Positions 8,027-17,119 of a stretch of 64,000 nt of DNA are shown here, in pieces. The position numbers and the translations under genes are program-made. Below the pieces are notes generated by a model that did no database searches, was not told where the DNA came from, and saw only the letters and a list, made by a program, of their open reading frames with translations. The number at the start of each line of letters is the position of its first letter. The stretch's first letter is position 1. Where the stretch lies: NCBI GenBank assembly GCA_937773775.1, contig CALJVL010000039.1, positions 1 through 64,000 on the forward strand, written 5' to 3'. Source of the DNA: an uncultured Flavobacterium sp. (GTDB taxonomy: Bacteria > Bacteroidota > Bacteroidia > Flavobacteriales > Flavobacteriaceae).

Positions 8027-9508
8027 TTAACGTGGGTTTTTCTCTACTCCAGTATTAGTTACATGTAACGGCAGTTGAATTGCTTTACGTAAATCGTCTT
8101 TAGTTAAAACATTGTCAGGTTGGTTGTAAACTTTATGAGTTACTTTTAAAGCAAAACGTTTGATGTCAAACCATCTTAAAGCTTCGTGGATGAATTCTCT
8201 TCTTCTCATTTCTGCAATAGCTTTGATGTATGAAGATTGAACAGCTGTCAAACTGTAAAATGGCGTGTATTCATTATCAATAACGGGGTATTTAGCTACT
8301 ACTTTAGCTTGTGTTACTTTATCAAACGCTACATCATAGCCTTCAATCCTAATAGATAAAAAATAATCCATTTCTTCGCTTGCAAGGGATAATTGATTCG
8401 TCATTATATGAGCTTCTATTCTATTTAAGAATAATTCGTCATTAGATAGTAATACAATTGCATCATAAGGTTCACCGATGCCCGCATTAGCATTAGTGTA
8501 TTTAAAATACTCAACAAATTTTGGCACAAAAACAGTTATTTGACCATTATAAGATAAAGGACGGTATAAGTAGTTTTGGTTAGTTAAATTGGTGTTCGAG
8601 CCAAAAAGTTGATCTACATCAGCACCTGTTAATTGAAACCTGTTTAAATAAAAAGTTCTTGAATAAATTGAAGAAGTGGAAGCAATCAATAGATTAGTGT
8701 TTTCACTTTCTTGAGAATATTTTCTGGTACCTGTTTCAAAGTCTATATCTAAATACGATTGGTAATCTCTTAATTCACCAATAGGTGTATTTCCTAATTC
8801 ATTAGAGACCTCTATTACCTTATCCCATTCGCCTGTTATGGCGTAGAAGCGACTTGCAAAAGCATTTGCTGCTCCCCTGTTAAAATGGAATTTAGGTTGC
8901 TCGTAATCACTGGTCACTAATGGTAATCCTTGCTCGATGTCTGCTTTGATATATTTATAAACTTCTTCAACTGAGTTACGATTGTATTTTTTCAGCAATA
9001 CAGTTTCTGGCTCTAAGACATAAGGAATACCAAGATCTGTTGAGGCAGTAGCAGGATTGTATCTTTGAGAAAAAAGAGATACCAACATAAAGTGTGAATA
9101 GGCTCTTGCTAATAGGGCCTCTCCTTTTTGTGGATTCAAACTTGCTGGATTGCCTAGTTTTTCAATAGCATCAAGCGCTTGATTAGCGTGTGCAATTGCA
9201 GCATAGCAAGCATCCCAATAATCTGAAGGGGTATCTCTATTGATATCGTCCTGCATTTCCCAATTGTAATTTTGACTATTTTTTATAGTCGTAAGTGTCA
9301 AATCTCCACTATCAAAAACATTATCAGTCATTGTTTCAGCAAACTCCATATAGTTTCCTTGTGGATAAGCATTAACTAATATTTCTGATATTTTTTCTGG
9401 TGTGTCTAATTGAGTTCTGTTGTCTGGAATTTCCGAAAGGAAATCATCACAGCTGCTACTAAGCGTTAAAATTACTAATAGCGATAGGGTTAATTTTATT
9501 TTTCTCAT
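8027..9508 (-). CDS. RagB/SusD family nutrient-binding outer membrane lipoprotein
   Basis: A 493-residue surface lipoprotein that forms the lid of the SusC transporter and captures substrate. The signal ends TLSSSCDDFLSE with lipid Cys20, followed by the typical SusD opening (DNRTQLDTPEKISEILVNAYP) and TPR-like helices (NPQKGEALLARAYSHFMLVSLFSQRYN). The C-terminus has the family motif RRREFIHEALRWFDIKRF. Only 9 bases separate it from susC. Substrate specificity cannot be read from sequence. Confidence 0.93.
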   Translation of the reverse strand: MRKIKLTLSLLVILTLSSSCDDFLSEIPDNRTQLDTPEKISEILVNAYPQGNYMEFAETMTDNVFDSGDLTLTTIKNSQNYNWEMQDDINRDTPSDYWDACYAAIAHANQALDAIEKLGNPASLNPQKGEALLARAYSHFMLVSLFSQRYNPATASTDLGIPYVLEPETVLLKKYNRNSVEEVYKYIKADIEQGLPLVTSDYEQPKFHFNRGAANAFASRFYAITGEWDKVIEVSNELGNTPIGELRDYQSYLDIDFETGTRKYSQESENTNLLIASTSSIYSRTFYLNRFQLTGADVDQLFGSNTNLTNQNYLYRPLSYNGQITVFVPKFVEYFKYTNANAGIGEPYDAIVLLSNDELFLNRIEAHIMTNQLSLASEEMDYFLSIRIEGYDVAFDKVTQAKVVAKYPVIDNEYTPFYSLTAVQSSYIKAIAEMRRREFIHEALRWFDIKRFALKVTHKVYNQPDNVLTKDDLRKAIQLPLHVTNTGVEKNPR

Positions 9509-9517
9509 GTTTTTTTA

Positions 9518-12500
9518 TTAAAAGGATACGTTAATAGAGAATGTATATTGACTCGTAATTGGTTGGGAAACTCCACCAGTTCTGTAAAATTCAGGATCTT
9601 GTCCGTTTAACTTTTTATCAGAATAAATCAATAGCGGATTAGCTGTTGAAGCTTTCATTGAAAAAACGTTAAGACCTAATTTTTTCTTTAAATCTTTCGG
9701 GAATTCGTAACGTAAGGATACATTTTTCAATCTCACAAAAGTTCCGTCAGCAACACGTTCGTCTGAATAATTATAGGCATTATAAGCCCTTGTTAAATCC
9801 TTAGAATCAGTTGCATAATTTGCAATTAATCTTTGATCAGCTATTACAGGAATGTTTGTAAGGGCCTCATCACCAGGATTAATCCATCTGTTTGTAAATT
9901 CTTTTGTAAAAACAGTCAAATCGTCATATCTATCAGAATAGATTGGATTTAATCGTACTTTGTTTCCTCCAGCGGCCACTATAAACACATTTAAAGACCA
10001 GTTGTCATAAGTAAATGTGTTCGAAAAACCAGCAGATTTATTAGGTTCAATAGAACCTTCGTATTTCAGGTATTGAGTTACATTTTCTGAATCTTGAAAA
10101 TTGGCACCAGCAATATTATCCTCTTCTCCATCTGCCATAATAAAAGTGGGTAATCCTTGGTTGTTTAATCCAGTAAATTGATAGGAATACAGACCATTTC
10201 TGGGATGTCCAAGAGTATTTCCTCCGGTACCATCAACTAGACCTAGAACAGAAGGGTTGTTTTGTAACTTGGTAATTTCTTGATTAAAAACAGAAAAATT
10301 AAAAGAAGTAGACCACTTAAGTCGAGAATTATTTAAATTTTGAGTTGTAAGAGCTATTTCAATTCCTTTGGTTTCCATATCAGCATTGTTCCCTTGTTTG
10401 ACTTTTTGACCGCCAATTCCTGAAGTTGTGACAAAGTCAACTAAGTCAAAGGCTTTACGACTATAAACATCAGTTGTGAATTGAATTCTGTTATCTAATA
10501 AACCTAAATCTAAACCGATATTAGTTTCAAATTGTTTTTCCCAAGTTAAGTCTGCATTTTGAAGTTCATCAATATTGAGTCCTGTTTCCCTATCGCCTAG
10601 GTTAAGACGATCTGTAATAAAGCTTCTGTAGATAGCTAATGAGTTGGTTGCTGGGCCAGCAGTTGCAGTTAAACCATAAGAACCTCTTAAGCTCAAGTTA
10701 TTTATGGTATTGTCGTTTTTCATGAAGTCTTCCTCTTTAATATTCCATTTACCACTGAAAGTATACGTTGGCAACCATCTTGAAGAAGCGCTATTTCCTT
10801 GTCTATTTGATCCATCATAACGACCTGTGATCGAACCGGTGTAACGTCTATCATAGGTATACCCTACTTTACCAAAGAAACCAACTGTTCTTTCTCTTTC
10901 CTCATTGAATGAATAATAAGACTCTCCTCCGTTTATTAGTTTTTCCAATATTCTAGGATCTGTAAAAGCAGTTAAGCCTCTATCATACTGTAAACCGTAC
11001 GCAGTAAAATTATTACTGTTTCTGTCAACGGATCTTAATTCTTGTCCAAATAATGCTTCTAGTTCATGTTTGTCGCTAAATACATTTTTATAGTTGAAAC
11101 TATTTCTAATATTGAAAGAAGTCAAGTCATTAGAAAATTTTCTTAAAATACCACCATTGGGTAAAACAGAAACTTTTGGAGCAGTTAAATCATCTGGGTT
11201 TTGATACAAAAATATGTTTGCATCTCTTACAATTGTTGTTTCTTGTGCGTTATAAGCACCTACAATATTAGAGTTTTCAAGAATGTTATGTTCTCTAGTG
11301 GTATTGGCATAACGAGCATTAGCAGTAAAGTTATACGTCAATTTCGAGTTTATTTTATATGCCAAATCTGCTTGAAAGCGAATGTCTTTAACCTTAATGT
11401 CCATATAATTATTTTGCAATTCTTCAACTATATTTATTGGTGCCCAGTTATTTCTATAATATTCATAATTACCATTATCATCATAAGGTCTTAAAGTTCT
11501 ATTGGTGTTTAAAACATAATTAAATGGATTAATATCAAAGTCTCTCGTAGTACTTCCACTCACACCATCTTTTAGACTATCGTAACTTCCTGGAGCTGAT
11601 TGATCTCTAACCGAAGCTTGAGTAGATAGCGTTAAGCTAAATTTATCATTTATAAAAAAGGTGTTTTTAATATTTGTTGTCAATTGATCAACACCATCAG
11701 CTAGTGTCCAACCTGGATCATGATAAAAACCAAGAGAGGCAAAATAAGCATTGTTCTTTCCTCCACCCGAAAAACTCAAGGAGTGGTTTTGTGTAATCGA
11801 AGGTCTAAATAATGTTTTAAACCAATTTGTATTGGCCAATTCATATTTTCTTAAAAAAGCATTTCTACTAGGCTCATTATTTTTGACACCATAAGTTCCG
11901 TTAGTTTGATCGTAAGTATTAATGGCATTTGCAAGAATGTTGTAAACGCCTCCATAACGACCCTGAGAAGTGTCAGGTAGACCAAGGAATCCTTTCGATT
12001 CGATTTCCTTAAGGATGCCCATCGTTTCCTGAGAATTCAAAATGTCATACTGGCTATAATTGGGTACTGTTCTTGCTGTTTGTTCAAGTGAGTAATTAAC
12101 ACTCAAAGGCGCTTCACGTCTACCTTGTTTAGTAGTCACTACAACAACACCATTCAAAGATCTTGAACCATAAATAGACGTTGCCGAAGCATCTTTTAAT
12201 ATTTCGATACTTAAAACATCATTAGGATTTAGTCCTGCAATAGAAGAACTCAATAAGGTTTCTGAATTTCCAGATGCTAAATCAGCAAAAGAAAGATTTA
12301 CGATATCTTCTTGAACAATACCATCAATTACCCATAGAGGTTTAGTATCACCAAAAATAGATGATGATCCACGTACAGTAATTTTTGGTGCAGTACCAAA
12401 GGTTCCTGTTACGTTTTGGACTGTTACTCCTGCAGCCTTTCCTTCAATCATTCTACTAATATCCACAACTCCTTCTACAAGTAAATCTTTTTCAGAAATT

Positions 12501-13231
12501 TTACTGATAGCTCCTGTAAAGGTTCTTTTAGATGTTTTTTCATATCCCGTAGTAATGACTACTTCATTTAATTTTTGGCCAAACTCGCTTAGTACAATGG
12601 TCATCGGAGTAGATTTTATAGCTACTTCTTGGGTTTCCATTCCTATATAAGTAATAACAAGTGTGGTGCTATTTGCAGGCACTTCGATACTGAAATTACC
12701 ATCAATATCTGTCATCACAGCTATTTTTGTTCCTTTTACCAATACTGTAGCGCCAGGTAATGAGTTTCCCTTTTCATCAAGAACTCTCCCTTTTACTTTA
12801 GTGGCTACTACATTAGTAGTTAACAATAATGGTGAAGAGGAGGTACTCATTGAACCATTAGTTTGCGTCGTATTATTTTGCAATATAATCTGATTACTTA
12901 CTTCAGAATAAGTAATGTTTAGCGGCTGTAAAATATTACTAAGTATAGATGATAATAATTCATCATTAGCCTTGTAATTAATTTTCAGATTCAGCTGACT
13001 TATTCTTGAATTGTATGAAAATTTTACATTAGCAGTTTTTTCAAGTTTAGCCAAAGCATTGTATAAACTTAAGTTTTCAATATTAAGGGTAACTTTAGTG
13101 TCTAATTTCTTCTGGCCTTTAACGCTATTTGCCATGGTTACGGTGGAAAATACAAAGGCCAACAGCAATTGAAATAATGTTATTTTCATGATTCGGAAGA
13201 GTAATCGTTGTTTAACAACAGGTTTTTTCAT
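9518..13231 (-). CDS. SusC/RagA family TonB-linked outer membrane transporter with STN signalling domain
   Basis: A 1237-residue TonB-dependent transporter. In order: a signal peptide (to about residue 40); an STN domain (about 45-115, containing LDTKVTLNIENLSLYNALAKL) that contacts FecR; a carboxypeptidase-like regulatory domain (about 148-225, VKGRVLDEKGNSLPGATV); the plug (about 225-370, with RMIEGKAAGVTVQNV and LWVIDGIVQED); then the 22-strand barrel ending TFSINVSF. The STN domain is what marks transporters that control their own expression through FecR and an ECF sigma factor, and both are encoded directly upstream. Start codon: an in-frame alternative Met15 (MKITLFQLLLAF) would give a more conventional signal peptide. 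Confidence 0.93.
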   Translation of the reverse strand: MKKPVVKQRLLFRIMKITLFQLLLAFVFSTVTMANSVKGQKKLDTKVTLNIENLSLYNALAKLEKTANVKFSYNSRISQLNLKINYKANDELLSSILSNILQPLNITYSEVSNQIILQNNTTQTNGSMSTSSSPLLLTTNVVATKVKGRVLDEKGNSLPGATVLVKGTKIAVMTDIDGNFSIEVPANSTTLVITYIGMETQEVAIKSTPMTIVLSEFGQKLNEVVITTGYEKTSKRTFTGAISKISEKDLLVEGVVDISRMIEGKAAGVTVQNVTGTFGTAPKITVRGSSSIFGDTKPLWVIDGIVQEDIVNLSFADLASGNSETLLSSSIAGLNPNDVLSIEILKDASATSIYGSRSLNGVVVVTTKQGRREAPLSVNYSLEQTARTVPNYSQYDILNSQETMGILKEIESKGFLGLPDTSQGRYGGVYNILANAINTYDQTNGTYGVKNNEPSRNAFLRKYELANTNWFKTLFRPSITQNHSLSFSGGGKNNAYFASLGFYHDPGWTLADGVDQLTTNIKNTFFINDKFSLTLSTQASVRDQSAPGSYDSLKDGVSGSTTRDFDINPFNYVLNTNRTLRPYDDNGNYEYYRNNWAPINIVEELQNNYMDIKVKDIRFQADLAYKINSKLTYNFTANARYANTTREHNILENSNIVGAYNAQETTIVRDANIFLYQNPDDLTAPKVSVLPNGGILRKFSNDLTSFNIRNSFNYKNVFSDKHELEALFGQELRSVDRNSNNFTAYGLQYDRGLTAFTDPRILEKLINGGESYYSFNEERERTVGFFGKVGYTYDRRYTGSITGRYDGSNRQGNSASSRWLPTYTFSGKWNIKEEDFMKNDNTINNLSLRGSYGLTATAGPATNSLAIYRSFITDRLNLGDRETGLNIDELQNADLTWEKQFETNIGLDLGLLDNRIQFTTDVYSRKAFDLVDFVTTSGIGGQKVKQGNNADMETKGIEIALTTQNLNNSRLKWSTSFNFSVFNQEITKLQNNPSVLGLVDGTGGNTLGHPRNGLYSYQFTGLNNQGLPTFIMADGEEDNIAGANFQDSENVTQYLKYEGSIEPNKSAGFSNTFTYDNWSLNVFIVAAGGNKVRLNPIYSDRYDDLTVFTKEFTNRWINPGDEALTNIPVIADQRLIANYATDSKDLTRAYNAYNYSDERVADGTFVRLKNVSLRYEFPKDLKKKLGLNVFSMKASTANPLLIYSDKKLNGQDPEFYRTGGVSQPITSQYTFSINVSF

Positions 13232-13320
13232 AATTTTGGTTTGTTTTTGTTAGTACTTTTTATCGGGTATTATAGGGACAACACAAATTGCTTTTTAGAG
13301 AAGGCAATTTGATTTCATTT

Positions 13321-13354
13321 AAGCGTCGAAAATGTTAGAGCATCTTCGGCGCTT
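13321..13354. other. Intergenic hairpin between fecR and susC
   Basis: A long stem with one G-U type mismatch (AAGCGTCGAA with TTCGGCGCTT), extended inward by ATG/CAT. The T-run (TTTTTT) lies on the plus-strand side, whereas transcription runs on the minus strand, so it is a poor terminator for fecR. It may instead attenuate or process the fecR-susC transcript, or end antisense transcription. Confidence 0.4.
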
Positions 13355-13387
13355 TTTTCTTTTTGATCTTGTTACATAGGCATTTTA

Positions 13388-14497
13388 TCAATAATTACAA
13401 CCATCAGAATAGATGATAATTTGGTTTCCATTCATTTCATAACTCGTTTTGTTTCCCAACGCTTTGCAAATAATTTTAAGTTTTTCTGGCAATGGCTGAT
13501 CGTTTAGTGAAGTTGTTAGATGGCAATCTTTCAATTTCTCTTTGGGGAATTCAATATTTACTAAATAAGCTTGTTCAATTGTTTTAAATATCTGACTAAC
13601 TGGAATGTCCGTAAAATCAAAACTCAATTGCTCTATTGTTCTAACAGAATGAACTAAAGTTTCATCTTTTGTAATATCAGTTATTTTATTGAATGTCGAA
13701 CTTTTACGAGTAAATCGTAGGGCTTCATTAGGTAGCAAAGTGATTTCCTCCTTTTTATTAAAACTTAATGCCATTTCATTAGATTGCACCTTTACCTTAC
13801 CTGTTCGTACAAGTATTTCAACATCTGGCTCATTAGAAAAAGCGGTTATCCTAAAACTAGTTCCAACTACTTTGGTAACAATTTCATTAGCAAAGACGAG
13901 AAATGGTTTTTCAGGGTTTTTACTAATTTCAAAAAAACCTTCTCCAGATAAATAAACTCTTCTTTCGTTTCCTACAAAAATTTTAGGATAACTCAACTTA
14001 CTTTTTGGTTGCAATAGGACAGAGGATCCGTCAGATAAAGTTATAATTTGAGGCTTGTTTGAATTATTAGTTTGCTCCACAAAGCCTTCGCCATTATCAT
14101 GTATAAGCTCATTGTAGATTTGGGTTGAATTATTAGGAATAAATAAATGGCTGTAGGTCCAATAAGCGAGTAATCCAAAAACCAAAACTGCAGCAGCAGA
14201 CCTGAGCCAATTATTATTCCATATTTTAATTTCTTTCTTTCTAGATGTTTTCTTCTTTTCAATTTTATTCCAAGTGGCAACTAGTGCGGTTTGTATTTGG
14301 GAAGAATCTAAATTATTTTCAGGAACCTTCATTGCTAAGATCCAAAGTCTTGCCTCTTCAACTAATTTAGCTCTTAAAGGATTTTCTAAAGTCCACTCTT
14401 CCCAGTTTTTCAGGTCTTCATTTGAGCGTACCCATGACTGGAATGACTCATCAGCTAAAAAATCTTCTATTTCGGTATATTGGTTACGTCTTTGCAT
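13388..14497 (-). CDS. FecR family anti-sigma factor
   Basis: A 369-residue single-pass inner-membrane regulator. The cytoplasmic N-terminal part (1-95) would bind the sigma factor. One transmembrane helix lies at about 98-119 (LRSAAAVLVFGLLAYW). The periplasmic FecR domain follows, with typical TLSDGSSVLLQPKSKLSYP and RRVYLSGEGFFEISKNPEKPFLVFAN, and then a C-terminal DUF4974 domain (about 290-365, LSFDFTDIPVSQIFKTIEQAY). It would relay the substrate-bound state of the STN-containing SusC to the sigma factor encoded 90 bases upstream. The gene order sigma, FecR, SusC is the classical arrangement. Confidence 0.92.
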   Translation of the reverse strand: MQRRNQYTEIEDFLADESFQSWVRSNEDLKNWEEWTLENPLRAKLVEEARLWILAMKVPENNLDSSQIQTALVATWNKIEKKKTSRKKEIKIWNNNWLRSAAAVLVFGLLAYWTYSHLFIPNNSTQIYNELIHDNGEGFVEQTNNSNKPQIITLSDGSSVLLQPKSKLSYPKIFVGNERRVYLSGEGFFEISKNPEKPFLVFANEIVTKVVGTSFRITAFSNEPDVEILVRTGKVKVQSNEMALSFNKKEEITLLPNEALRFTRKSSTFNKITDITKDETLVHSVRTIEQLSFDFTDIPVSQIFKTIEQAYLVNIEFPKEKLKDCHLTTSLNDQPLPEKLKIICKALGNKTSYEMNGNQIIIYSDGCNY

Positions 14498-14587
14498 TTA
14501 AAAATAAGGTTACAAAGACATAAAGGACCGTTTTCTTATTGTATACTCAGTAAATTAAGATTATTTTTTAATTTATTTAAGATAATT

Positions 14588-15196
14588 TTATAATAAGCTT
14601 TGAGATAGCAGTAAAAGTAAGGAGATGTTAGTGTTCCAGTCTTTGCGTAAGTTGAGTAATGCGCGGTGTAATAAATTATTTGCCGATTGGTAATTTACGT
14701 CTAGCATATCAGCAATTTGCTCCACACTCAGGCCTTGGTGGTATCTAAGATATAAAGCCTCTTTTTGTCTAGAAGGAAGAAGGTTGATCAGTTTATTAAG
14801 TTGACGGACCTTATCGGCAGTACTTTCGTCGATAATTAATTGGTGTTCAATTGAGAAATCAAATAAAAACTCAATAGTATTTGTTGAAGTAATTTTGCTA
14901 AAGACATGGTCTCGTTCTTGTAATCTTGAAATCCTTTTGCGAAGACTAGATAAAAGATAGGCTTTTACGTTGGCATCATCACTTAAAGAATTTCTGTATA
15001 ACCAAACGTCGGCAAATACATCTTGAATGCAATCTTGAACTTTTCCAGAATGTTTTGAAAATGAATTCCCATAACGTACTAAATGCTCATAATACTTTTC
15101 AAAAAGTACTGAAAAAGCTTTTTCATCTCCTACTTTTAATCTACTCCAAAGTAAAGAGTCATCGGTGATAACAGTATGTTTTGATTTTATGTTCAA
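14588..15196 (-). CDS. ECF RNA polymerase sigma factor
   Basis: A 202-residue sigma-70 family protein of the extracytoplasmic-function class. Region 2 contains FSVLFEKYYEHLVRYGNSFSKHSGKVQDCIQDVFADVWLYR; region 4 contains ALYLRYHQGLSVEQIADMLDVNYQSANNLLHRALLNLRKDW, a clear helix-turn-helix. The linker is long and there is no region 3. Its partner FecR is next, so it should be kept inactive until the SusC STN domain signals substrate, then activate the susC operon. No matching housekeeping promoter could be identified with confidence upstream. Confidence 0.92.
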   Translation of the reverse strand: MNIKSKHTVITDDSLLWSRLKVGDEKAFSVLFEKYYEHLVRYGNSFSKHSGKVQDCIQDVFADVWLYRNSLSDDANVKAYLLSSLRKRISRLQERDHVFSKITSTNTIEFLFDFSIEHQLIIDESTADKVRQLNKLINLLPSRQKEALYLRYHQGLSVEQIADMLDVNYQSANNLLHRALLNLRKDWNTNISLLLLLSQSLL

Positions 15197-15730
15197 AAGA
15201 GGTTTAGCTATTTGTATATAAATATTATACTATTTTTCTGTAATTGTACGCATTTTAATGGGGAATTACAATACAATATCTTAAAAATTTCTTAAATTTA
15301 GTAATTCAATGTTTTAAGAAGATAATGAATAATTGATTCGTAATTTGGAGGGTCTAAATTATGTTTTCTTTATTTGTAAAAAAAATAATTTTTTTTTTCA
15401 AAATAAACGGTGGTATTTCGGCAAAATACTTCTTGTAGAAAAAGATGTTTTTGTGTCACAGCAGATTACTATATCTTTCTTGACTAGTTTTTCCATAATC
15501 TGTAATTCGAAGTGCTTAAAATTTTCGAAGTAGATATGTAAGTGCTATAATTTTTTTTTTAGCTAAAAAATAATTCTTCAATACAAGAAGTATCTATAAT
15601 TTTATTTACCGCTAAAGCCTGTTTGTATTATTAAACTTGATTATTTAATAATGTCTAAAATTATTGAAACCAAATACATTTGTTACTTCCGAAAAATTGT
15701 GTCAATTTTATCCAAATATTTTATGTCCAT
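15197..15730. other. Long intergenic region without a supportable gene
   Basis: About 530 very AT-rich bases between the divergent sigma-factor and MFS genes. It has many poly-A and poly-T runs. The only open frame (15333-15533) encodes a low-complexity Phe/Lys/Asn-rich peptide with no family features and is probably chance. A -7 element for the MFS gene (TACATTTG, 15675-15682) lies near the right end. The control region of the sigma factor must also lie here. Confidence 0.5.
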
Positions 15731-17014
15731 ATGAAAGACAATTCAAATCCGAATAAAGGAAATTCGTTAAAACATGTTCTTTTTGGCAGTTTAATTGGCA
15801 CAACTATTGAGTTTTTTGATTTCTATATTTATGCGAACGCTGCAGTTTTGGTTTTCCCTCAATTATTTTTTCCTTCGGCTGACAGTACCAATTCGGTTTT
15901 GCTGTCCTTGGCTACGTTTTCAATAGCGTTTCTTTCACGCCCGCTTGGCTCGGCGGTTTTTGGCCATTACGGAGATAAAGTTGGGCGCAAAACAACCTTA
16001 GTAATTGCTTTGTTGACGATGGGGATTTCAACCGTGAGTATTGGTTTCTTGCCAAGTTACGCTAGCATAGGGATAGCCGCTCCTTTGTTATTAATGCTGT
16101 GTCGCTTTGGTCAAGGAGTAGGTCTGGGTGGCGAATGGGGTGGAGCCGTATTATTGGCCATCGAAAATGCGCCGCCCAATAAACGCGCCTGGTATGGTAT
16201 GTTTCCGCAGTTAGGAGCTCCAATAGGCTTGTTGCTTTCGGGAGGAGCTTTCTTGATTTTAACGGATACAATGAGTGCTGAATCTTTTCTCGATTATGGA
16301 TGGAGGATACCTTTTATAGCTAGTGCGTTGTTGGTTGTAGTAGGTTTCTATATCCGATTGAAAATCACTGAAACTCCCGCTTTCGAAAATTCTAAAAAGG
16401 AACAAGAAGAAGTGAAGGTTCCCTTTTTTACTTTATTACAATTTTATAAAAATCAGCTAATTTTCGGTACATTTGCAGCCATTACCACCTTTTTAGTATT
16501 TTATCTCATGACGGTGTTTACACTTAGTTGGGCTACTTCGGATTTGGGTTATTCCAAAAGGGACTTTTTATTAATGCAATTGTTTTCTGTATTGTTCTTT
16601 GCACTTTTTATTCCCGTTTCTGCCCTTATTGCTGATCGTATAGGACGAAGAAAAATGCTTATTTATGCTACTTTAGCTATTGCTGTTTTTGGTTTTGCAT
16701 TTTCTTTTTTCATGAATTCAGGAAATCCCGTTTTAGTGACTCTGTTTTTATGTGTTGGAATGGCTTTGATGGGATTTACTTATGGCCCTCTAGGGACTTT
16801 CTTGTCGGAATTGTTTCCTACCAACGTTCGTTATTCGGGTACTTCTTTAGCATTTAATATGGCTGGTATTATAGGGGCAGCTTTTGCGCCTATGATAGCG
16901 ATTTGGTTGGCGACACAATATAGTTTGACCTATGTTGGTTTTTATTTGAGTGGAGCTGCATGTATCTCTTTGTTTTCCTTGCTGATGGTCAGTAAAAAGG
17001 AGCATAAGTTTTAA
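15731..17014 (+). CDS. MFS transporter, metabolite:H+ symporter (MHS) type
   Basis: A 427-residue inner-membrane transporter with about 12 predicted helices. Family signs are the N-terminal LKHVLFGSLIGTTIEFFDFYIY (the MHS opening, as in ProP, ShiA and KgtP), the loop 2-3 motif GHYGDKVGRKTTLV, the FGQGVGLGGEWGGAVLL motif in helix 4, and the mirrored ADRIGRRKML motif in the second half. MHS members import organic acids, osmolytes or shikimate-type compounds; the substrate here cannot be deduced. I chose ATG at 15731 because the upstream in-frame TTG at 15680 overlaps a -7 promoter element (TACATTTG). Confidence 0.88.
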   Translation: MKDNSNPNKGNSLKHVLFGSLIGTTIEFFDFYIYANAAVLVFPQLFFPSADSTNSVLLSLATFSIAFLSRPLGSAVFGHYGDKVGRKTTLVIALLTMGISTVSIGFLPSYASIGIAAPLLLMLCRFGQGVGLGGEWGGAVLLAIENAPPNKRAWYGMFPQLGAPIGLLLSGGAFLILTDTMSAESFLDYGWRIPFIASALLVVVGFYIRLKITETPAFENSKKEQEEVKVPFFTLLQFYKNQLIFGTFAAITTFLVFYLMTVFTLSWATSDLGYSKRDFLLMQLFSVLFFALFIPVSALIADRIGRRKMLIYATLAIAVFGFAFSFFMNSGNPVLVTLFLCVGMALMGFTYGPLGTFLSELFPTNVRYSGTSLAFNMAGIIGAAFAPMIAIWLATQYSLTYVGFYLSGAACISLFSLLMVSKKEHKF

Positions 17015-17094
17015 TTCTTTTTAATGAAAAGAAAGCACGAAAACGGAATTTGACCTCTATTTGATCTTTTAAAGGAATTACTAAAATTATCCCT

Positions 17095-17102
17095 TATTTT
17101 TG
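17095..17102 (+). promoter_or_regulatory. -7 promoter element of the radical SAM gene
   Basis: TATTTTTG fits TAnnTTTG and lies 17 bases before the TTG start codon at 17120, implying a very short 5' leader. No TTG at the expected -33 spacing. Confidence 0.4.
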
Positions 17103-17119
17103 CACAAAAATTATTTCTT

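Noticed and set aside
15333..15533. 66-codon plus-strand frame upstream of the MFS gene
   Set aside because: Low-complexity Phe/Lys/Asn-rich composition, no family features, in an AT-rich spacer.
15680..15730. Upstream TTG start for the MFS protein
   Set aside because: The extension is unlike MHS transporters and the TTG overlaps a -7 promoter element; ATG at 15731 gives the family N-terminus.
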